From: an uncultured Prevotellaceae bacterium
GTDB lineage: Bacteria > Bacteroidota > Bacteroidia > Bacteroidales > Bacteroidaceae
Length of the DNA: 48,153 nucleotides
Direction of reading: 5' to 3'
Assembly (NCBI GenBank): GCA_947169245.1
Contig: CAMVPA010000026.1
Location: forward strand, 1-48,153
Positions 32,566 to 41,518 of the stretch are shown here, in pieces. Position 1 is the first letter of the stretch; the number at the start of each line of letters is the position of its first letter. The notes under the pieces were generated by a model. That model was not told the DNA's origin, ran no database searches, and worked only from the letters and a program-made list of their open reading frames with translations. The position numbers and the translations under genes were made by a program.

Positions 32566-33864
32566 ATGTCCTATTACCGTTTCACCTTTTTACTTTTCGT
32601 CGTGTGCACACTGTCGGGGTGCATTGAGGAATATGATGCCGACATTCCAGACGATGATACCAACCTGTTCGTTGTTGAAGGTACGATATGTTCCGGAGAA
32701 ATGAGTAAGTTCGTGCTGTCGCGTTCGCTGCCCATCCGAAACAGCCAAGCGGATATATGGAGCGACTATGCCAGCACAGGGTTCGACACCGGGCTGTATC
32801 AAACCTTCACGTCCACACCTCTGGTCAGGGGGGCCAACGTCTCTGTCCGCGGAACCGACGGCTCCGAGTACACGGCGGAGTATGGCGGCGACTGTTACTA
32901 CTGCCAGATAGGCCAGCTCTCGCCTGACGCAGAATATTATCTGCATATTGAGACCGAAGGCGAGGTCTACGAATCGGAACCACAGAAGCCTCTTCCCACC
33001 GAGAAGATAGCAGAAGTAACCGGGGCGCAGGACACTCGCCAGAGCAATATCGACGTGCTCGTCACGCCCGACGCCCCGACGGAGACGGACAAGGCGAAAT
33101 ACTATTCGTGGACGTACGACGAGACATGGGAAGTGCGCCCGGAGCACACCACCAATATCTATTTCGACATTGATTCCATGAAAGCAATCCCTAAGAAAAA
33201 CCAGTTTCCGCCATGCGGCTGGAAGTATGCGGTAAACAATACAATCCATGTCGGCGCAAGCACAAACTATCAGGGACAGCACATCAAGAGGCTCAAGCTC
33301 TACGAAATCGACCGTACCGACGAGCGTCTGTTTTACAAGTATAGCGGCATGGTGCATCAGCGCGCCATCACAAAGGCCGAGTACGAGTATGAGCTGGCAC
33401 GCCGCCAGGCCAGTTCGGAGATGGGAGGTCTGTTCACTCCGCAGCCGTCGGCGCTGCCCACCAACATCCGTTGCCTCACCTCACAAAAACGAGTCATCGG
33501 GTTCGTGGGATGCTCGTTGAACAAGAGCGAACACAGGTTCTTCTTCCACGACTATGACTTCTTCGTCGTCCGTCCTCCGCAGAAAGACGACCTCATCTGG
33601 CTCTATGGCTGTGACGAGAATGATTGCCGCAGAATGGTAGAAAAACACATGTTCCTGTGCGAATGGATAGACAACAGGAAATTCCACGGCAGGTTGTCAA
33701 CGTCGTGGGCATACGAACGACAGCTCAACGTTTGCAAAACAGGCGCTTTTGCCGAAGAGCCCGATTTCTGGAGGCTGGATGAAGACAACGACGATAACGA
33801 TGATGATAATGATGATGATGATGATGAAAATGACGATAGCGATGATGGTCAAGAAGATGAATAG
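32566..33864 (+). CDS. DUF4249 lipoprotein partner of the TonB receptor
   Basis: 432 residues. The signal ends in TLSGC, with the lipidated Cys near residue 18, then IEEYDADIPDDDTNLFVVEG, the opening of the DUF4249 family, which pairs with SusC-like receptors. Mixed beta-sandwich content follows. The C-terminus is a long acidic tail (33780-33864; Asp/Asn runs) coded by a GATGATAAT-like low-complexity stretch. The stop overlaps the next start by eight bases (ATGAATAG), so translation is coupled. It probably sits on the outer-membrane surface or periplasmic face as a ligand-binding or lid component. Confidence 0.9.
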   Translation: MSYYRFTFLLFVVCTLSGCIEEYDADIPDDDTNLFVVEGTICSGEMSKFVLSRSLPIRNSQADIWSDYASTGFDTGLYQTFTSTPLVRGANVSVRGTDGSEYTAEYGGDCYYCQIGQLSPDAEYYLHIETEGEVYESEPQKPLPTEKIAEVTGAQDTRQSNIDVLVTPDAPTETDKAKYYSWTYDETWEVRPEHTTNIYFDIDSMKAIPKKNQFPPCGWKYAVNNTIHVGASTNYQGQHIKRLKLYEIDRTDERLFYKYSGMVHQRAITKAEYEYELARRQASSEMGGLFTPQPSALPTNIRCLTSQKRVIGFVGCSLNKSEHRFFFHDYDFFVVRPPQKDDLIWLYGCDENDCRRMVEKHMFLCEWIDNRKFHGRLSTSWAYERQLNVCKTGAFAEEPDFWRLDEDNDDNDDDNDDDDDENDDSDDGQEDE

Positions 33865-35200
33865 CAGAGTGCTGTCACTGATGGCTGCGACGGCGCTTGC
33901 CCATAGCGCCTTTGCCGCGACTTTTGAGACCGACCGTACATGGTATCTTGCAGGAGAGCCGATGCTGGTCAGTGTGACTGACGACACCCCTCAACCCCAC
34001 AACTCCGCACCCACGCACCAAATAGCCTACGCCGAGCTGTGTGATACGCACGACTTGGCTGCCGGCGTTATCATAAGCCTCCATGCAGGGCGGGGAACGG
34101 GCACTATCGAGCTGCCTGCCGACCTCCACAGCGGATACTATCAGTTGTCGGTATATATGCGTAACGACGCCCAAGTGTCTCACCGGCTGGTCGCAGTCAT
34201 CAACCCTCTTCACCGAAGCGAGGACGACGACATCGAATGGGTGAATATAGCACATCCCGACTCGTTGAGCTATCCCGCGACAGACAATGCTCCGGGGCAA
34301 AGCTTGCCTATCCGTAGCCTTTCTACCCTCCGCCTTCCACCCTCTGCCATTCCTGTCGATGAGCGAGAGATAGAAGGCCATATCGTTAAGGCACGCGTTA
34401 AGAATAACTATGACGGCCACACCTTCAGCAGCAGCCAGATTCGCCCGTCCCTAAGCATCGTAGGCAAGCAGATACATTATTTTGAGGGAAAGATGGTCAA
34501 CGATACCTTGGCCTTGTTCTACACCTACGATGTCCATGGCCGGCAACCGATAGTGCTCTCAGCCATGTCGTCCACCGGCGAGAGCCTGTCCATCGAGGTC
34601 ATCAGCCCCTACGCCCTCCTGCTCCCGAAGCGACTCCCGCATCTCGTGTTTCACTACAAGCGCAGTGAGGTGGAAGCCCGCTCCGTTGCCATGCAGCAGC
34701 ATCAGTCAGTCATTGCGACTGACAGGCGCGAACTGCAATTGGGCGACCATGCCGCCATGGCAGAAGCCGGTGACGAGTACCAGACTGCCGGAGAGCCGTC
34801 AGACTATGACGCGACAGCTTTTGGCACCAAGCCCGACCTGAGTTATAATCTTGACGAGTACCGCCAGTTCCTCACAATCAGGGAGGTGCTCCTTGAATAT
34901 GTCAACTTTGTCAGCAAAAGGAAAATCAACGGTGTGCCACGGCTGATGGTCCATCTTGACAACACCCCCTCCAACTTGGCGTCACTGGTTCTCATCGACG
35001 GCATGCCGGTCATCGACATAGAGCGGCTGTTGAACTATGATGCACGGCGTATTCACTACATCAACATCTACGGCAACCTATACGCGCTCGGCAACAGTGT
35101 ATACAACGGCATACTGTCGTTTATCACGCGCTCAGGGCGACTCACCAACTATCCCACCGAGCCTAACGTGCAATATCTGGTGTATGATTTCCCGGAATGA
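33857..35200 (+). CDS. Third secreted protein of the receptor operon, with plug-like C-terminus
   Basis: Start set at ATG 33857 (MNSRVLSLMAATALAHSAFA-A, a signal peptide); the frame upstream runs in the acidic tail of the previous gene. 447 residues. An early part (TWYLAGEPMLVSVTDD) looks like a macroglobulin-type beta domain. The last about 90 residues read LASLVLIDGMPVIDIERLLN, YINIYGNLYALGNSVYNGIL and SFITRSG, which resemble the plug domain of TonB receptors (VLIDGxPV, a YxxG/IxxxSFITRxG run). It may copy or contact the receptor plug. Function is not known. Confidence 0.8.
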   Translation: MNSRVLSLMAATALAHSAFAATFETDRTWYLAGEPMLVSVTDDTPQPHNSAPTHQIAYAELCDTHDLAAGVIISLHAGRGTGTIELPADLHSGYYQLSVYMRNDAQVSHRLVAVINPLHRSEDDDIEWVNIAHPDSLSYPATDNAPGQSLPIRSLSTLRLPPSAIPVDEREIEGHIVKARVKNNYDGHTFSSSQIRPSLSIVGKQIHYFEGKMVNDTLALFYTYDVHGRQPIVLSAMSSTGESLSIEVISPYALLLPKRLPHLVFHYKRSEVEARSVAMQQHQSVIATDRRELQLGDHAAMAEAGDEYQTAGEPSDYDATAFGTKPDLSYNLDEYRQFLTIREVLLEYVNFVSKRKINGVPRLMVHLDNTPSNLASLVLIDGMPVIDIERLLNYDARRIHYINIYGNLYALGNSVYNGILSFITRSGRLTNYPTEPNVQYLVYDFPE

Positions 35201-35228
35201 GGCAGGTGGAAGCCTTCGGCTTTGCATA

Positions 35229-35282
35229 TCCTTCCCTGTCTCTGCCCCTTTTTCATGGCATGGCGGCAAAAAAAAGGGGAAG
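35229..35282. terminator. Inverted repeat after the receptor operon
   Basis: CCTTCCC...CCCCTTTTT and AAAAAGGGG...GGAAGG form an imperfect stem with a loop of about 20 bases. It may end the receptor transcript or be another repeat copy. The hairpin AAGCCTTCGGCTT lies just before it at 35210-35222. Confidence 0.45.
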
Positions 35283-35310
35283 GAATGGGGGGGAAATGAG
35301 AAATAATTCG

Positions 35311-35318
35311 TATCTTTG
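35311..35318 (+). promoter_or_regulatory. -7 box for folP-cdaA
   Basis: TATCTTTG at 35311-35318, 8 bases before the ATG at 35327. A G-rich stretch replaces the TTTG box. Confidence 0.65.
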
Positions 35319-35326
35319 CCACCGAA

Positions 35327-36139
35327 ATGGACTATAGCATAAACGTCAAAGGTCGACTCGTTGACCTCTCGGTGCCCCGGGTGATGGGCATTTTGAACGT
35401 GACGCCCGACTCGTTCTATAGCGACAGTCGTGCTCAGACGGAGCGTGAAATTATTGTACGTGTGCGCGACATCGTCGGCCAAGGGGCGGCGATTGTCGAC
35501 GTTGGTGCCTGCTCGACGCGCCCTGATGCGGTGCTGGCCAGCGAGGCCGATGAGATGCAGAGGCTGCGCCTGGGACTGCGCACCATACGTAAGGACTTCC
35601 CGTCGGTGGTGCTGTCGATAGACACGTTCCGTCCTAACGTGGCCCGCATGGCCGTCGAGGAGTTCGGAGCCGACATCATCAACGACGTCAGCGGTGGTTG
35701 CGAGGACATGTTCCGTCTGGTGGCCAAACTGGGTGTGCCCTACGTGCTGACATCGGTGGAAGGGACGTTGCGCGACATGCTGCTGACGCTATCCGACAAG
35801 GTGCAACAGCTGCGTGACCTGGGACAGAAAGACATCATCCTTGACCCGGGCTTCGGCTTTGGCAAGACGCTGGAACAGAACTACGAGGTGATGGCACAGA
35901 TGGAACGCCTGCTGGTCATGGAACTGCCTTTGCTGGTTGGTGTGTCGCGCAAGTCGATGATCTACCGTAAGCTGGGTTTCTCGCCTGCCGAGTCGCTCAA
36001 CGGTACGACGGTGCTGAACACCATTGCCCTGATGAAGGGCGCCTCCATCCTGCGTGTCCACGATGTTCGTGAGGCTGTCGAGAGTGTGAAAATTTGGTCA
36101 GACGTCAATAGTCAAATTGTAAATAGTCAAATAGTATAA
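35327..36139 (+). CDS. folP: Dihydropteroate synthase
   Basis: Joins p-aminobenzoate to the pterin in folate synthesis (cytoplasm); the target of sulfonamides. Motifs: VMGILNVTPDSFYSDSR, VDVGACSTRPDA, SIDTFRP, INDVSGG, ILDPGFGFGKT and LVGVSRKS. 270 residues. The last about 11 (VNSQIVNSQIV) come from an AATAGTCAAATAG run (36106-36138), not from the family fold. cdaA follows after seven bases, so folP-cdaA is an operon; this pairing is common in Bacteroidota. Confidence 0.95.
   Translation: MDYSINVKGRLVDLSVPRVMGILNVTPDSFYSDSRAQTEREIIVRVRDIVGQGAAIVDVGACSTRPDAVLASEADEMQRLRLGLRTIRKDFPSVVLSIDTFRPNVARMAVEEFGADIINDVSGGCEDMFRLVAKLGVPYVLTSVEGTLRDMLLTLSDKVQQLRDLGQKDIILDPGFGFGKTLEQNYEVMAQMERLLVMELPLLVGVSRKSMIYRKLGFSPAESLNGTTVLNTIALMKGASILRVHDVREAVESVKIWSDVNSQIVNSQIV
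36106..36138. repeat. AATAGTCAAATAG run at the 3' end of folP
   Basis: Three units of about 15 bases (GTCAATAGTCAAATTGTAAA-like) provide the last codons. A related run precedes permease 2 at 17111. Confidence 0.6.
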
Positions 36140-36146
36140 TAGCGCC

Positions 36147-36926
36147 GTGTTCTTTGAGATAGGGCTGAAGGATATCATTGACATTCTGCTGGTGGCGCTG
36201 ATGCTCTACTACATCTACCGGCTGATGCGCGAGTCGCGCTCACTGAATGCCTTTGTTGGCATCATGATATTTGTCATGGTGTGGCTCTTTGTGTCGCAGA
36301 TTCTGGAGATGCGCCTGCTGGGGTCTATTCTCGACAAGCTGGTGTCGGTGGGTGTCATTGGCATCATCGTGCTGTTCCAGGAGGAGATACGCAAGTTCCT
36401 CTACAACCTGGGTGCTCACCAGCGTTTCCGTAAGATATCAGACCTCTTCTCGTCGAGGAGCAAGACCGAGAAGAACCGTCAGGAACAGAAGCAGATCATC
36501 ATTCCGATTGTCATGGCCTGCCTCTCGATGTCGAAGGGCAAGGTGGGAGCACTCATCGTTGTGGAGCGTGTGTCGCCGCTCGACGATGTTTTCAGGACGG
36601 GCGAGGTAATCAATGCCGACATCAACCAGCGACTCATCGAAAACATCTTTTTCAAGAACTCACCATTGCACGACGGTGCTATGGTGGTGTCGAGGAAGCA
36701 CATTAAGGCTGCCGGCTGTATTCTGCCGGTGAGCCACGACCTCGACATTCCCAAGGAACTGGGGCTGCGCCATCGTGCGGCTCTTGGCATTTCGCAGGAG
36801 AGCGATGCCATTGCCATCGTTGTCAGCGAGGAGACCGGTTCCATCTCTGTTGCCATACGCGGTAACTTCCAGCTGCGCCTGTCGGCTGAGGAGCTGGAAA
36901 GCATCTTGACGCAGAATCTGGAATAG
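36147..36926 (+). CDS. cdaA: Membrane diadenylate cyclase (c-di-AMP synthase)
   Basis: Makes c-di-AMP from two ATP. GTG start at 36147. Three N-terminal membrane helices (about 9-27, 33-54, 62-82) then the DisA_N domain with D176-G177-A178 and R208-H209-R210, the catalytic pair of motifs. 259 residues, typical length for CdaA. It follows folP closely. A terminator starts 24 bases after its stop. Confidence 0.95.
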   Translation: MFFEIGLKDIIDILLVALMLYYIYRLMRESRSLNAFVGIMIFVMVWLFVSQILEMRLLGSILDKLVSVGVIGIIVLFQEEIRKFLYNLGAHQRFRKISDLFSSRSKTEKNRQEQKQIIIPIVMACLSMSKGKVGALIVVERVSPLDDVFRTGEVINADINQRLIENIFFKNSPLHDGAMVVSRKHIKAAGCILPVSHDLDIPKELGLRHRAALGISQESDAIAIVVSEETGSISVAIRGNFQLRLSAEELESILTQNLE

Positions 36927-36950
36927 GAGAGGTGATAGTTGAGAAATAAG

Positions 36951-36978
36951 AGAAAAGGAGCGTTATCGCTCCTTTTCT
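36951..36978. terminator. Bidirectional terminator between cdaA and the Rid-like gene
   Basis: AGAAAAGGAGCG at 36951-36962 and its exact complement at 36967-36978 around TTAT. It contains the stop codon of the Rid-like gene. Confidence 0.85.
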
Positions 36979-37985
36979 GCTATACATTCCATTTCTACGA
37001 GCCATGCCGGACGGCAGACCTTGGCGTACGTGATGATTCGCGGCACGCCGGGATGATGATTTTCCATGTAGTCGTCAACGACGGCAGCGTCGGCCAGGTC
37101 GCGCAGGTAGATGATGAAGTAGCGCACGTCGGCCAGCGTGGCGTCGCCGTCGGCCAGCAGTGCCCCGATGTTTTCGAGCAGCCGCTCCGTCTGCTTGGTG
37201 ACGTTGCCTATGTTGATGACCTCGCCGTGGTTGTTGATGCTGGCGGTACCCGAGATGAAGTACTGGTACTTCTGGGGCAGTGTGATGCGAACGCCGCGCT
37301 CAAAGGCCACACCATACTCATGGGTGGGATTCAGGTGGTCGAGTGCATGCAGGAACAGCTTGTCCTCGGGACGGATGGCGCTGGCCGTGAGGAAGTCGAT
37401 GGCCACGCAGACGTTCTTGCCCAGTGCGCGTCCGCCGATGCCCGTCGAGGCGATGAAGTGCGTCTCGATGGTCAGTCCGTGCTGGCGGAATACGTCGTTG
37501 CGGGCCTTCACCACACCGTCGTAGTTGGTGTCGATGTCGCGGACGTAGATCCATGTCCTGACGCAGTGCTCCTTCAGGTTCAGCCCCTTCTGCTTGAGCA
37601 GGGCGATGTACTTGTCGAAGAGCATGATGGTCTGGACGTAGGAGCCGAAGTTCGATATCTCGTCGTCGGTCAGTCGCAGGCTCTGCAGCGTGAAGGCCTG
37701 AGGCTCGTCGCTGGTCTTCAGCAGCAGGCCAATCTTCACACCGCCTATCGGCGACTGCTGAATGATGGTGTGTGCTGTGTTCTCGATGATGTCGGTCATC
37801 AGCGGCGAGTGGCAGAGCTCGTCGTGCTGGTTGGCTATGTCACTCAGGAATATCTTCGTGAAGTTCAGCGTACGGCCCTCTTCCCGTTCGGTCTCTAAGT
37901 AGTGGCTGACGCTGGCATACAAGTCCGTCAGGCGCTCGGCGAAGAGTCCCTGTCCGTTGTCGGTGATGATAGTGTACTTATCCAT
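36963..37985 (-). CDS. Long Rid (YjgF)-like protein
   Basis: 340 residues. The C-terminal third has YjgF/Rid features (FISGTASINNHGEVINIGNV, a TERLLENIGALL helix, DVRYFIIYLRDLADAAVVDD), and the middle resembles the chorismatase-like half of FkbO/Hyg5 proteins (RTWIYVRDIDTNYDGVV, IASTGIGGR). Rid proteins deaminate imines; chorismatases cleave chorismate. Which, if either, applies is not clear. Conserved across Bacteroidales as a stand-alone gene. Confidence 0.75.
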   Translation of the reverse strand: MDKYTIITDNGQGLFAERLTDLYASVSHYLETEREEGRTLNFTKIFLSDIANQHDELCHSPLMTDIIENTAHTIIQQSPIGGVKIGLLLKTSDEPQAFTLQSLRLTDDEISNFGSYVQTIMLFDKYIALLKQKGLNLKEHCVRTWIYVRDIDTNYDGVVKARNDVFRQHGLTIETHFIASTGIGGRALGKNVCVAIDFLTASAIRPEDKLFLHALDHLNPTHEYGVAFERGVRITLPQKYQYFISGTASINNHGEVINIGNVTKQTERLLENIGALLADGDATLADVRYFIIYLRDLADAAVVDDYMENHHPGVPRIITYAKVCRPAWLVEMECIAEKER

Positions 37986-38045
37986 TATCTTGTTTTACTC
38001 TATATTCTTTATCCTTCTTTTTTCGTCCTTTCCCTTTGTCCTTTC

Positions 38046-39554
38046 TCATTTAGTCCGTAGGGTGCTCACGTATTTCACCGGTTCGCCGTCGCTGGCTTTC
38101 AGCACGCGGGCGAAGGCCTGTGGTGTCACCTCGACGCGGCCTTTCATGAATTCCGGTATGTTGTAGCTCTTCATGAACTGGCGGTGGTAGTCAGGGTCGG
38201 CCTGTGGCAGCTCGAAGGGCTTCGAACCGTGTCCGTTGGCGTCGATATGAGCCATGAAGGGGCGTGTGTAGCCGCCGTCGCCTCGTCGACTGCTGAAGAC
38301 CACCCATCGTCCGTTGCTGGACCAGGAGTGGTAGCTCTCGGTGTCGTTGGAGTTGATCTCCTTTATGTTGCGTACCTCGCCGCTCGATAAGTCCATCATC
38401 CACAAGTCGGCCTCATGGTGCCAGATGTGGAAGACGCCGTAGTTGCCGAGCGTGAACATCAGGAAACGGCCATCGGGCGAAATGCGGGGCAGCGTGGCGC
38501 TCTTGCCGAGGCTGTCGGCGGCGAAGACGAGCTCGCGGGGGCCGAAGGTGTAGGTCTCGGGGTCGAAGCTCTTCTTGTAGATGTTATACTTGATCTCCTT
38601 GGCGCGTCGTATGACCTCGACGGAGTGCTCGATGGTGTCGAGGTACTCGAAGTGTGCGCTGCAGTAGTAGACCGTCTTGCCGTCGGGTGCCCAGTAGGGG
38701 AACACCTCGAACTCCGTCGAGTCGTTCTCGATGTTGGTCACCTCGTTCTTCTCCACGTCGTAGGCTATGAGGTCGCTGCCGTCGTCGAACACCTCAATCT
38801 TGTTCAGGTTGCGGGTGTGGAAGCTCTGGCTGGTCTTGTTGGTGGAGTAGACGATGAGCGGCAGCCACGGGTGCCATGTGGGATAGACGCCCGCCGAGAG
38901 TATGGAGTCGTGACGCATGTTGATCTTGCGCAACTTGCCGTCATAGCTGATGACCGTGCCGCCGTGGCTCTGACGGGCGTGGAACTGCATGCGCCGGGGG
39001 TTCCACTGCTGGTAGTTGTGGCAGTTGACGCACTGGCCGTCAATCTCTGTGCCGCAGAGCATGTTGTCGACCATCACCTCCTCGTCGTAGTTCTCCAGGC
39101 AGCGCTGGTTCAGCGTCAGCTCCTCGTAGGCCACGTAGGAGGGCGAGATGAGACGGTAGCTCAGGTAGGGGTCGATGCTGTCTTTCGAGACGTAGATGCT
39201 GAACGGGCGGTAGCCCCTCCATTCGTCGCCGTTGCGGGCGTAGACCTCGACGCTGATGGCCTGGCCGGCGGCCTGTGCCGTCAGCTCGTGCCATTCGTCC
39301 ATGCTGGGCTGCACGGCGTTGCCGCCGCTCACCACCTCGACATTGCCGGCACGCAGCCGCGCCACAATCTCGTCGCAGTTGCCGTCCCACTCGAACGTCA
39401 GCGGCGCTATGTTCACCGGCACTGTGACGTCCGTGTAGTCTGGGTATATCTTCGGCGCCTTGTCCACCTTTGTGAAGGTCTCGGGCACCGTGGCGTTGTG
39501 GCAGGCTGTCAGCACCACCAGCATCATCGCCATCATGTATATCGTCTTCTTCAT
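38046..39554 (-). CDS. TolB-like beta-propeller lipoprotein with one CxxCH heme motif
   Basis: Start at ATG 39552-39554 (MKKTIYMMAMMLVVLTAC), lipobox VLTAC with Cys at 18. An immunoglobulin-like N-terminal part, then C175-V-N-C178-H179 with a Trp/Arg-rich region, the attachment site of a c-type heme, and then WD40/PD40-type repeats (WHPWLPLIVYSTN; PYWAPDGKTVYYCS; RISPDGRFLMFTLGNYG; HSWSSNGRWVVFSSR). A propeller with a single heme would fit electron transfer or a binding role; neither is proven. It is 42 bases downstream of the DUF6057 gene in an operon. Confidence 0.85.
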   Translation of the reverse strand: MKKTIYMMAMMLVVLTACHNATVPETFTKVDKAPKIYPDYTDVTVPVNIAPLTFEWDGNCDEIVARLRAGNVEVVSGGNAVQPSMDEWHELTAQAAGQAISVEVYARNGDEWRGYRPFSIYVSKDSIDPYLSYRLISPSYVAYEELTLNQRCLENYDEEVMVDNMLCGTEIDGQCVNCHNYQQWNPRRMQFHARQSHGGTVISYDGKLRKINMRHDSILSAGVYPTWHPWLPLIVYSTNKTSQSFHTRNLNKIEVFDDGSDLIAYDVEKNEVTNIENDSTEFEVFPYWAPDGKTVYYCSAHFEYLDTIEHSVEVIRRAKEIKYNIYKKSFDPETYTFGPRELVFAADSLGKSATLPRISPDGRFLMFTLGNYGVFHIWHHEADLWMMDLSSGEVRNIKEINSNDTESYHSWSSNGRWVVFSSRRGDGGYTRPFMAHIDANGHGSKPFELPQADPDYHRQFMKSYNIPEFMKGRVEVTPQAFARVLKASDGEPVKYVSTLRTK

Positions 39555-39595
39555 CTTACTTCTAATATTCTTACCTCTCACCTCTTACCTCTCAG
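39553..39595. repeat. TTACCTCTCACCTC low-complexity run between two genes
   Basis: Units such as TCTTACCTCTCACCTC, in the gap between the DUF6057 and propeller genes. Same style as the GAGAGATGA run at 26585. Confidence 0.5.
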
Positions 39596-41422
39596 TTAAT
39601 ACAGCTTCTGGTTCCTGATGAAATAGTACTCGTAGTAGTATGTCTGCCCGAAGCGAGGATAGAGCGCATGCCCCATCTGCTCCTCGTTCATGTAGGAGCA
39701 CTCCTTGGCCGCCTTCATCAGGTCGTTGTAGGTCTGGACGACGCCCTTGTCGAAAGGCATGTGGCTGATGTCGACCTGGTGCTCCAGGTTGCCATAGAGG
39801 AATGCGGCCTCCTGGAAGTGCGTCGGCATGCGCTGGCCGAGATGGCTCTGGGCGTAGGGGAAGAAGTTGCGCCAGAAGGTGGCAATGTCCTTCGTCCACA
39901 GCGCCGAGTAGACGGCCTGCTCCTGGTAGAGCGTGTCGGGACTTGACTGGTTGACAAACTGAGTCATGAGGAACTTCTCGACAATGGTGTTGTCGCTGCT
40001 CAGCACGTCCTCGGAATGTGTCAGGTGGATGATGGGCTCAAACTCCGGGTCGGCCTGCAGCTTGTTGTGGTCGAGCAGTGCCTCGTAGCGCGTGGCCCAT
40101 TCGCGGTGGTAGCGGGTGTGCTTCAGCAGGTTGATGTACTTGCTGGCGACGCGTGGCTCTCCGCTGACCAGCGAGCAACGTATGAAGTACTTCAGCGTCT
40201 TGGCACGCCAGCCGCGCTCCACGCCGTCCTCCATACACCAGCGGTAGCAGTAGTTGTACTGGCCGTAGTGGAAGTAGAGCGGTATGCCCACCACCTCGAC
40301 CATCGAGACGGGGAAGGGGGCGTCGCTGGTCTTGGCGCCAGTCTTGTAGTTATACATCGTGTCGCCCTGACGGCCCAGACGGAACAGTGCCAGGTTCTTC
40401 ATCATCACGATGGCACGTGTCGGCTCGTCGTCCTGGACGGCAGCCTCCTCGCGAACGCCTTCCCAGTCAAGATTCTCCATCTTGTGCTGCATGGCCAGCT
40501 CCTTGTGGAAGTTGTAGTTCTTGTACCAGGAGACGTTGACGCCATATACCAGCAGGGCCAGCAGTACCACCTGGCAGACGCCCCACTTGAGGGGCGACTT
40601 CACCTGCGTCTCGGGCTGGCGTCGGTAGAGTAGGGCCATCGCCACGAGCGAACCGGCTAATATATAATAAGGTACGTAGTACGTAGCGTACTCCTGGTCG
40701 ATGACGAAGAGCGGCAGCCCCTGCCACCAGATGTTCACGATGTTCGTCTGATAGAACACGTAGTTGTAGTAGAACAGCGGGAAGACGCCGATGCTCAACA
40801 CCGCCACGAGCGACGTCAGCACCTTCTGCATGCGGTTCATGTCGTCGAGTCGCCATGCCAGCACGCCCATCAGCAGCGTGGACAGCAGTCCGTAGAAACC
40901 TATCAGCGGGTAGAGCACGGCGGTGCTCACGACGATGTAGGCCTGGCGCAGGAACAGCCGTTGCGGCACCAGCCGGAACAGCCACGTGCTGCCTACGGCC
41001 GCCGTTGTGCCGATGGTTGCCGCAAAGAAGTGGCCCCGCAGCTTCAAGTAGTAAATCCAGTAGCCCAGGTCAACGTCGGTCACCAGCAGTGCTGCCACGG
41101 GGACAAGCAGAACGGTGGCCCACTTCATCGGGATGCGGAACGCCCGGCCTGCCACGAACATGAGCAGTGCCCACCACAGGCACAGCAGACCGACGCCCAT
41201 CCATGCATGGTAGAAGAACTCGGTGAACCACGTTCCAGCCCACATCAGCAGACCGCCGGCCTCCACCATCTGCTGCTTCAGGAACAGCGGTGTGTCAAGA
41301 TGCAGGTTCAGCTCCTGTGCTTTCCAGAGATAGTCGCTCTCGTATCTCAGGAGGCAGTAGGCAATGACCAGCAGGGCTGTCAGTAATATGGCTGGACTCA
41401 GCAGCTTCAGTTTTTCCTTCAT
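39596..41422 (-). CDS. DUF6057 multi-pass membrane protein
   Basis: 608 residues. About ten membrane helices fill the first about 300 residues (LLTALLVIAYCLLRYE; LLMWAGTWFTEFF and on), and a soluble, helical, TPR-like part follows (GIPLYFHYGQYNYCYRWCME; RVASKYINLLKHTRYHREWA). This matches the DUF6057 family, of unknown function, often beside the propeller-type lipoprotein downstream. A long leader with two hairpins precedes it. Confidence 0.82.
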   Translation of the reverse strand: MKEKLKLLSPAILLTALLVIAYCLLRYESDYLWKAQELNLHLDTPLFLKQQMVEAGGLLMWAGTWFTEFFYHAWMGVGLLCLWWALLMFVAGRAFRIPMKWATVLLVPVAALLVTDVDLGYWIYYLKLRGHFFAATIGTTAAVGSTWLFRLVPQRLFLRQAYIVVSTAVLYPLIGFYGLLSTLLMGVLAWRLDDMNRMQKVLTSLVAVLSIGVFPLFYYNYVFYQTNIVNIWWQGLPLFVIDQEYATYYVPYYILAGSLVAMALLYRRQPETQVKSPLKWGVCQVVLLALLVYGVNVSWYKNYNFHKELAMQHKMENLDWEGVREEAAVQDDEPTRAIVMMKNLALFRLGRQGDTMYNYKTGAKTSDAPFPVSMVEVVGIPLYFHYGQYNYCYRWCMEDGVERGWRAKTLKYFIRCSLVSGEPRVASKYINLLKHTRYHREWATRYEALLDHNKLQADPEFEPIIHLTHSEDVLSSDNTIVEKFLMTQFVNQSSPDTLYQEQAVYSALWTKDIATFWRNFFPYAQSHLGQRMPTHFQEAAFLYGNLEHQVDISHMPFDKGVVQTYNDLMKAAKECSYMNEEQMGHALYPRFGQTYYYEYYFIRNQKLY

Positions 41423-41444
41423 TGTTTTACGTTTTCAGGCTGCA

Positions 41445-41518
41445 AGGACGGCGCTGGACGAGTGCAAAGAGCTGCTCTTTGCCATGGCGCTGTCCGTTCT
41501 CGCACGCTTACAGCGTGC
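41445..41518. repeat. Palindromic element in the leader of the DUF6057 gene
   Basis: GCAAAGAGC and GCTCTTTGC (41464-41482) around one T; GCACGCT and AGCGTGC (41502-41518) around TAC; and an outer imperfect pair (GGACGGCGCT with GGCGCTGTCC). On the minus strand it also contains an ATG starting MAKSSSLHSSSAVLAA and a stop, a possible 16-residue leader peptide. Confidence 0.7.

Noticed and set aside
33749..33856. Met/Thr-rich N-terminal extension of the third receptor-operon protein
   Set aside because: It is only the other frame of the acidic-tail run; a clean signal peptide begins at 33857.
36939..37898. 319-residue plus-strand frame opposite the Rid-like gene
   Set aside because: Val/His-rich shadow composition; begins within a terminator.
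38415..39599. 394-residue plus-strand frame opposite the propeller lipoprotein
   Set aside because: Complement of a gene with lipobox, CxxCH and PD40 motifs; the plus frame has none.
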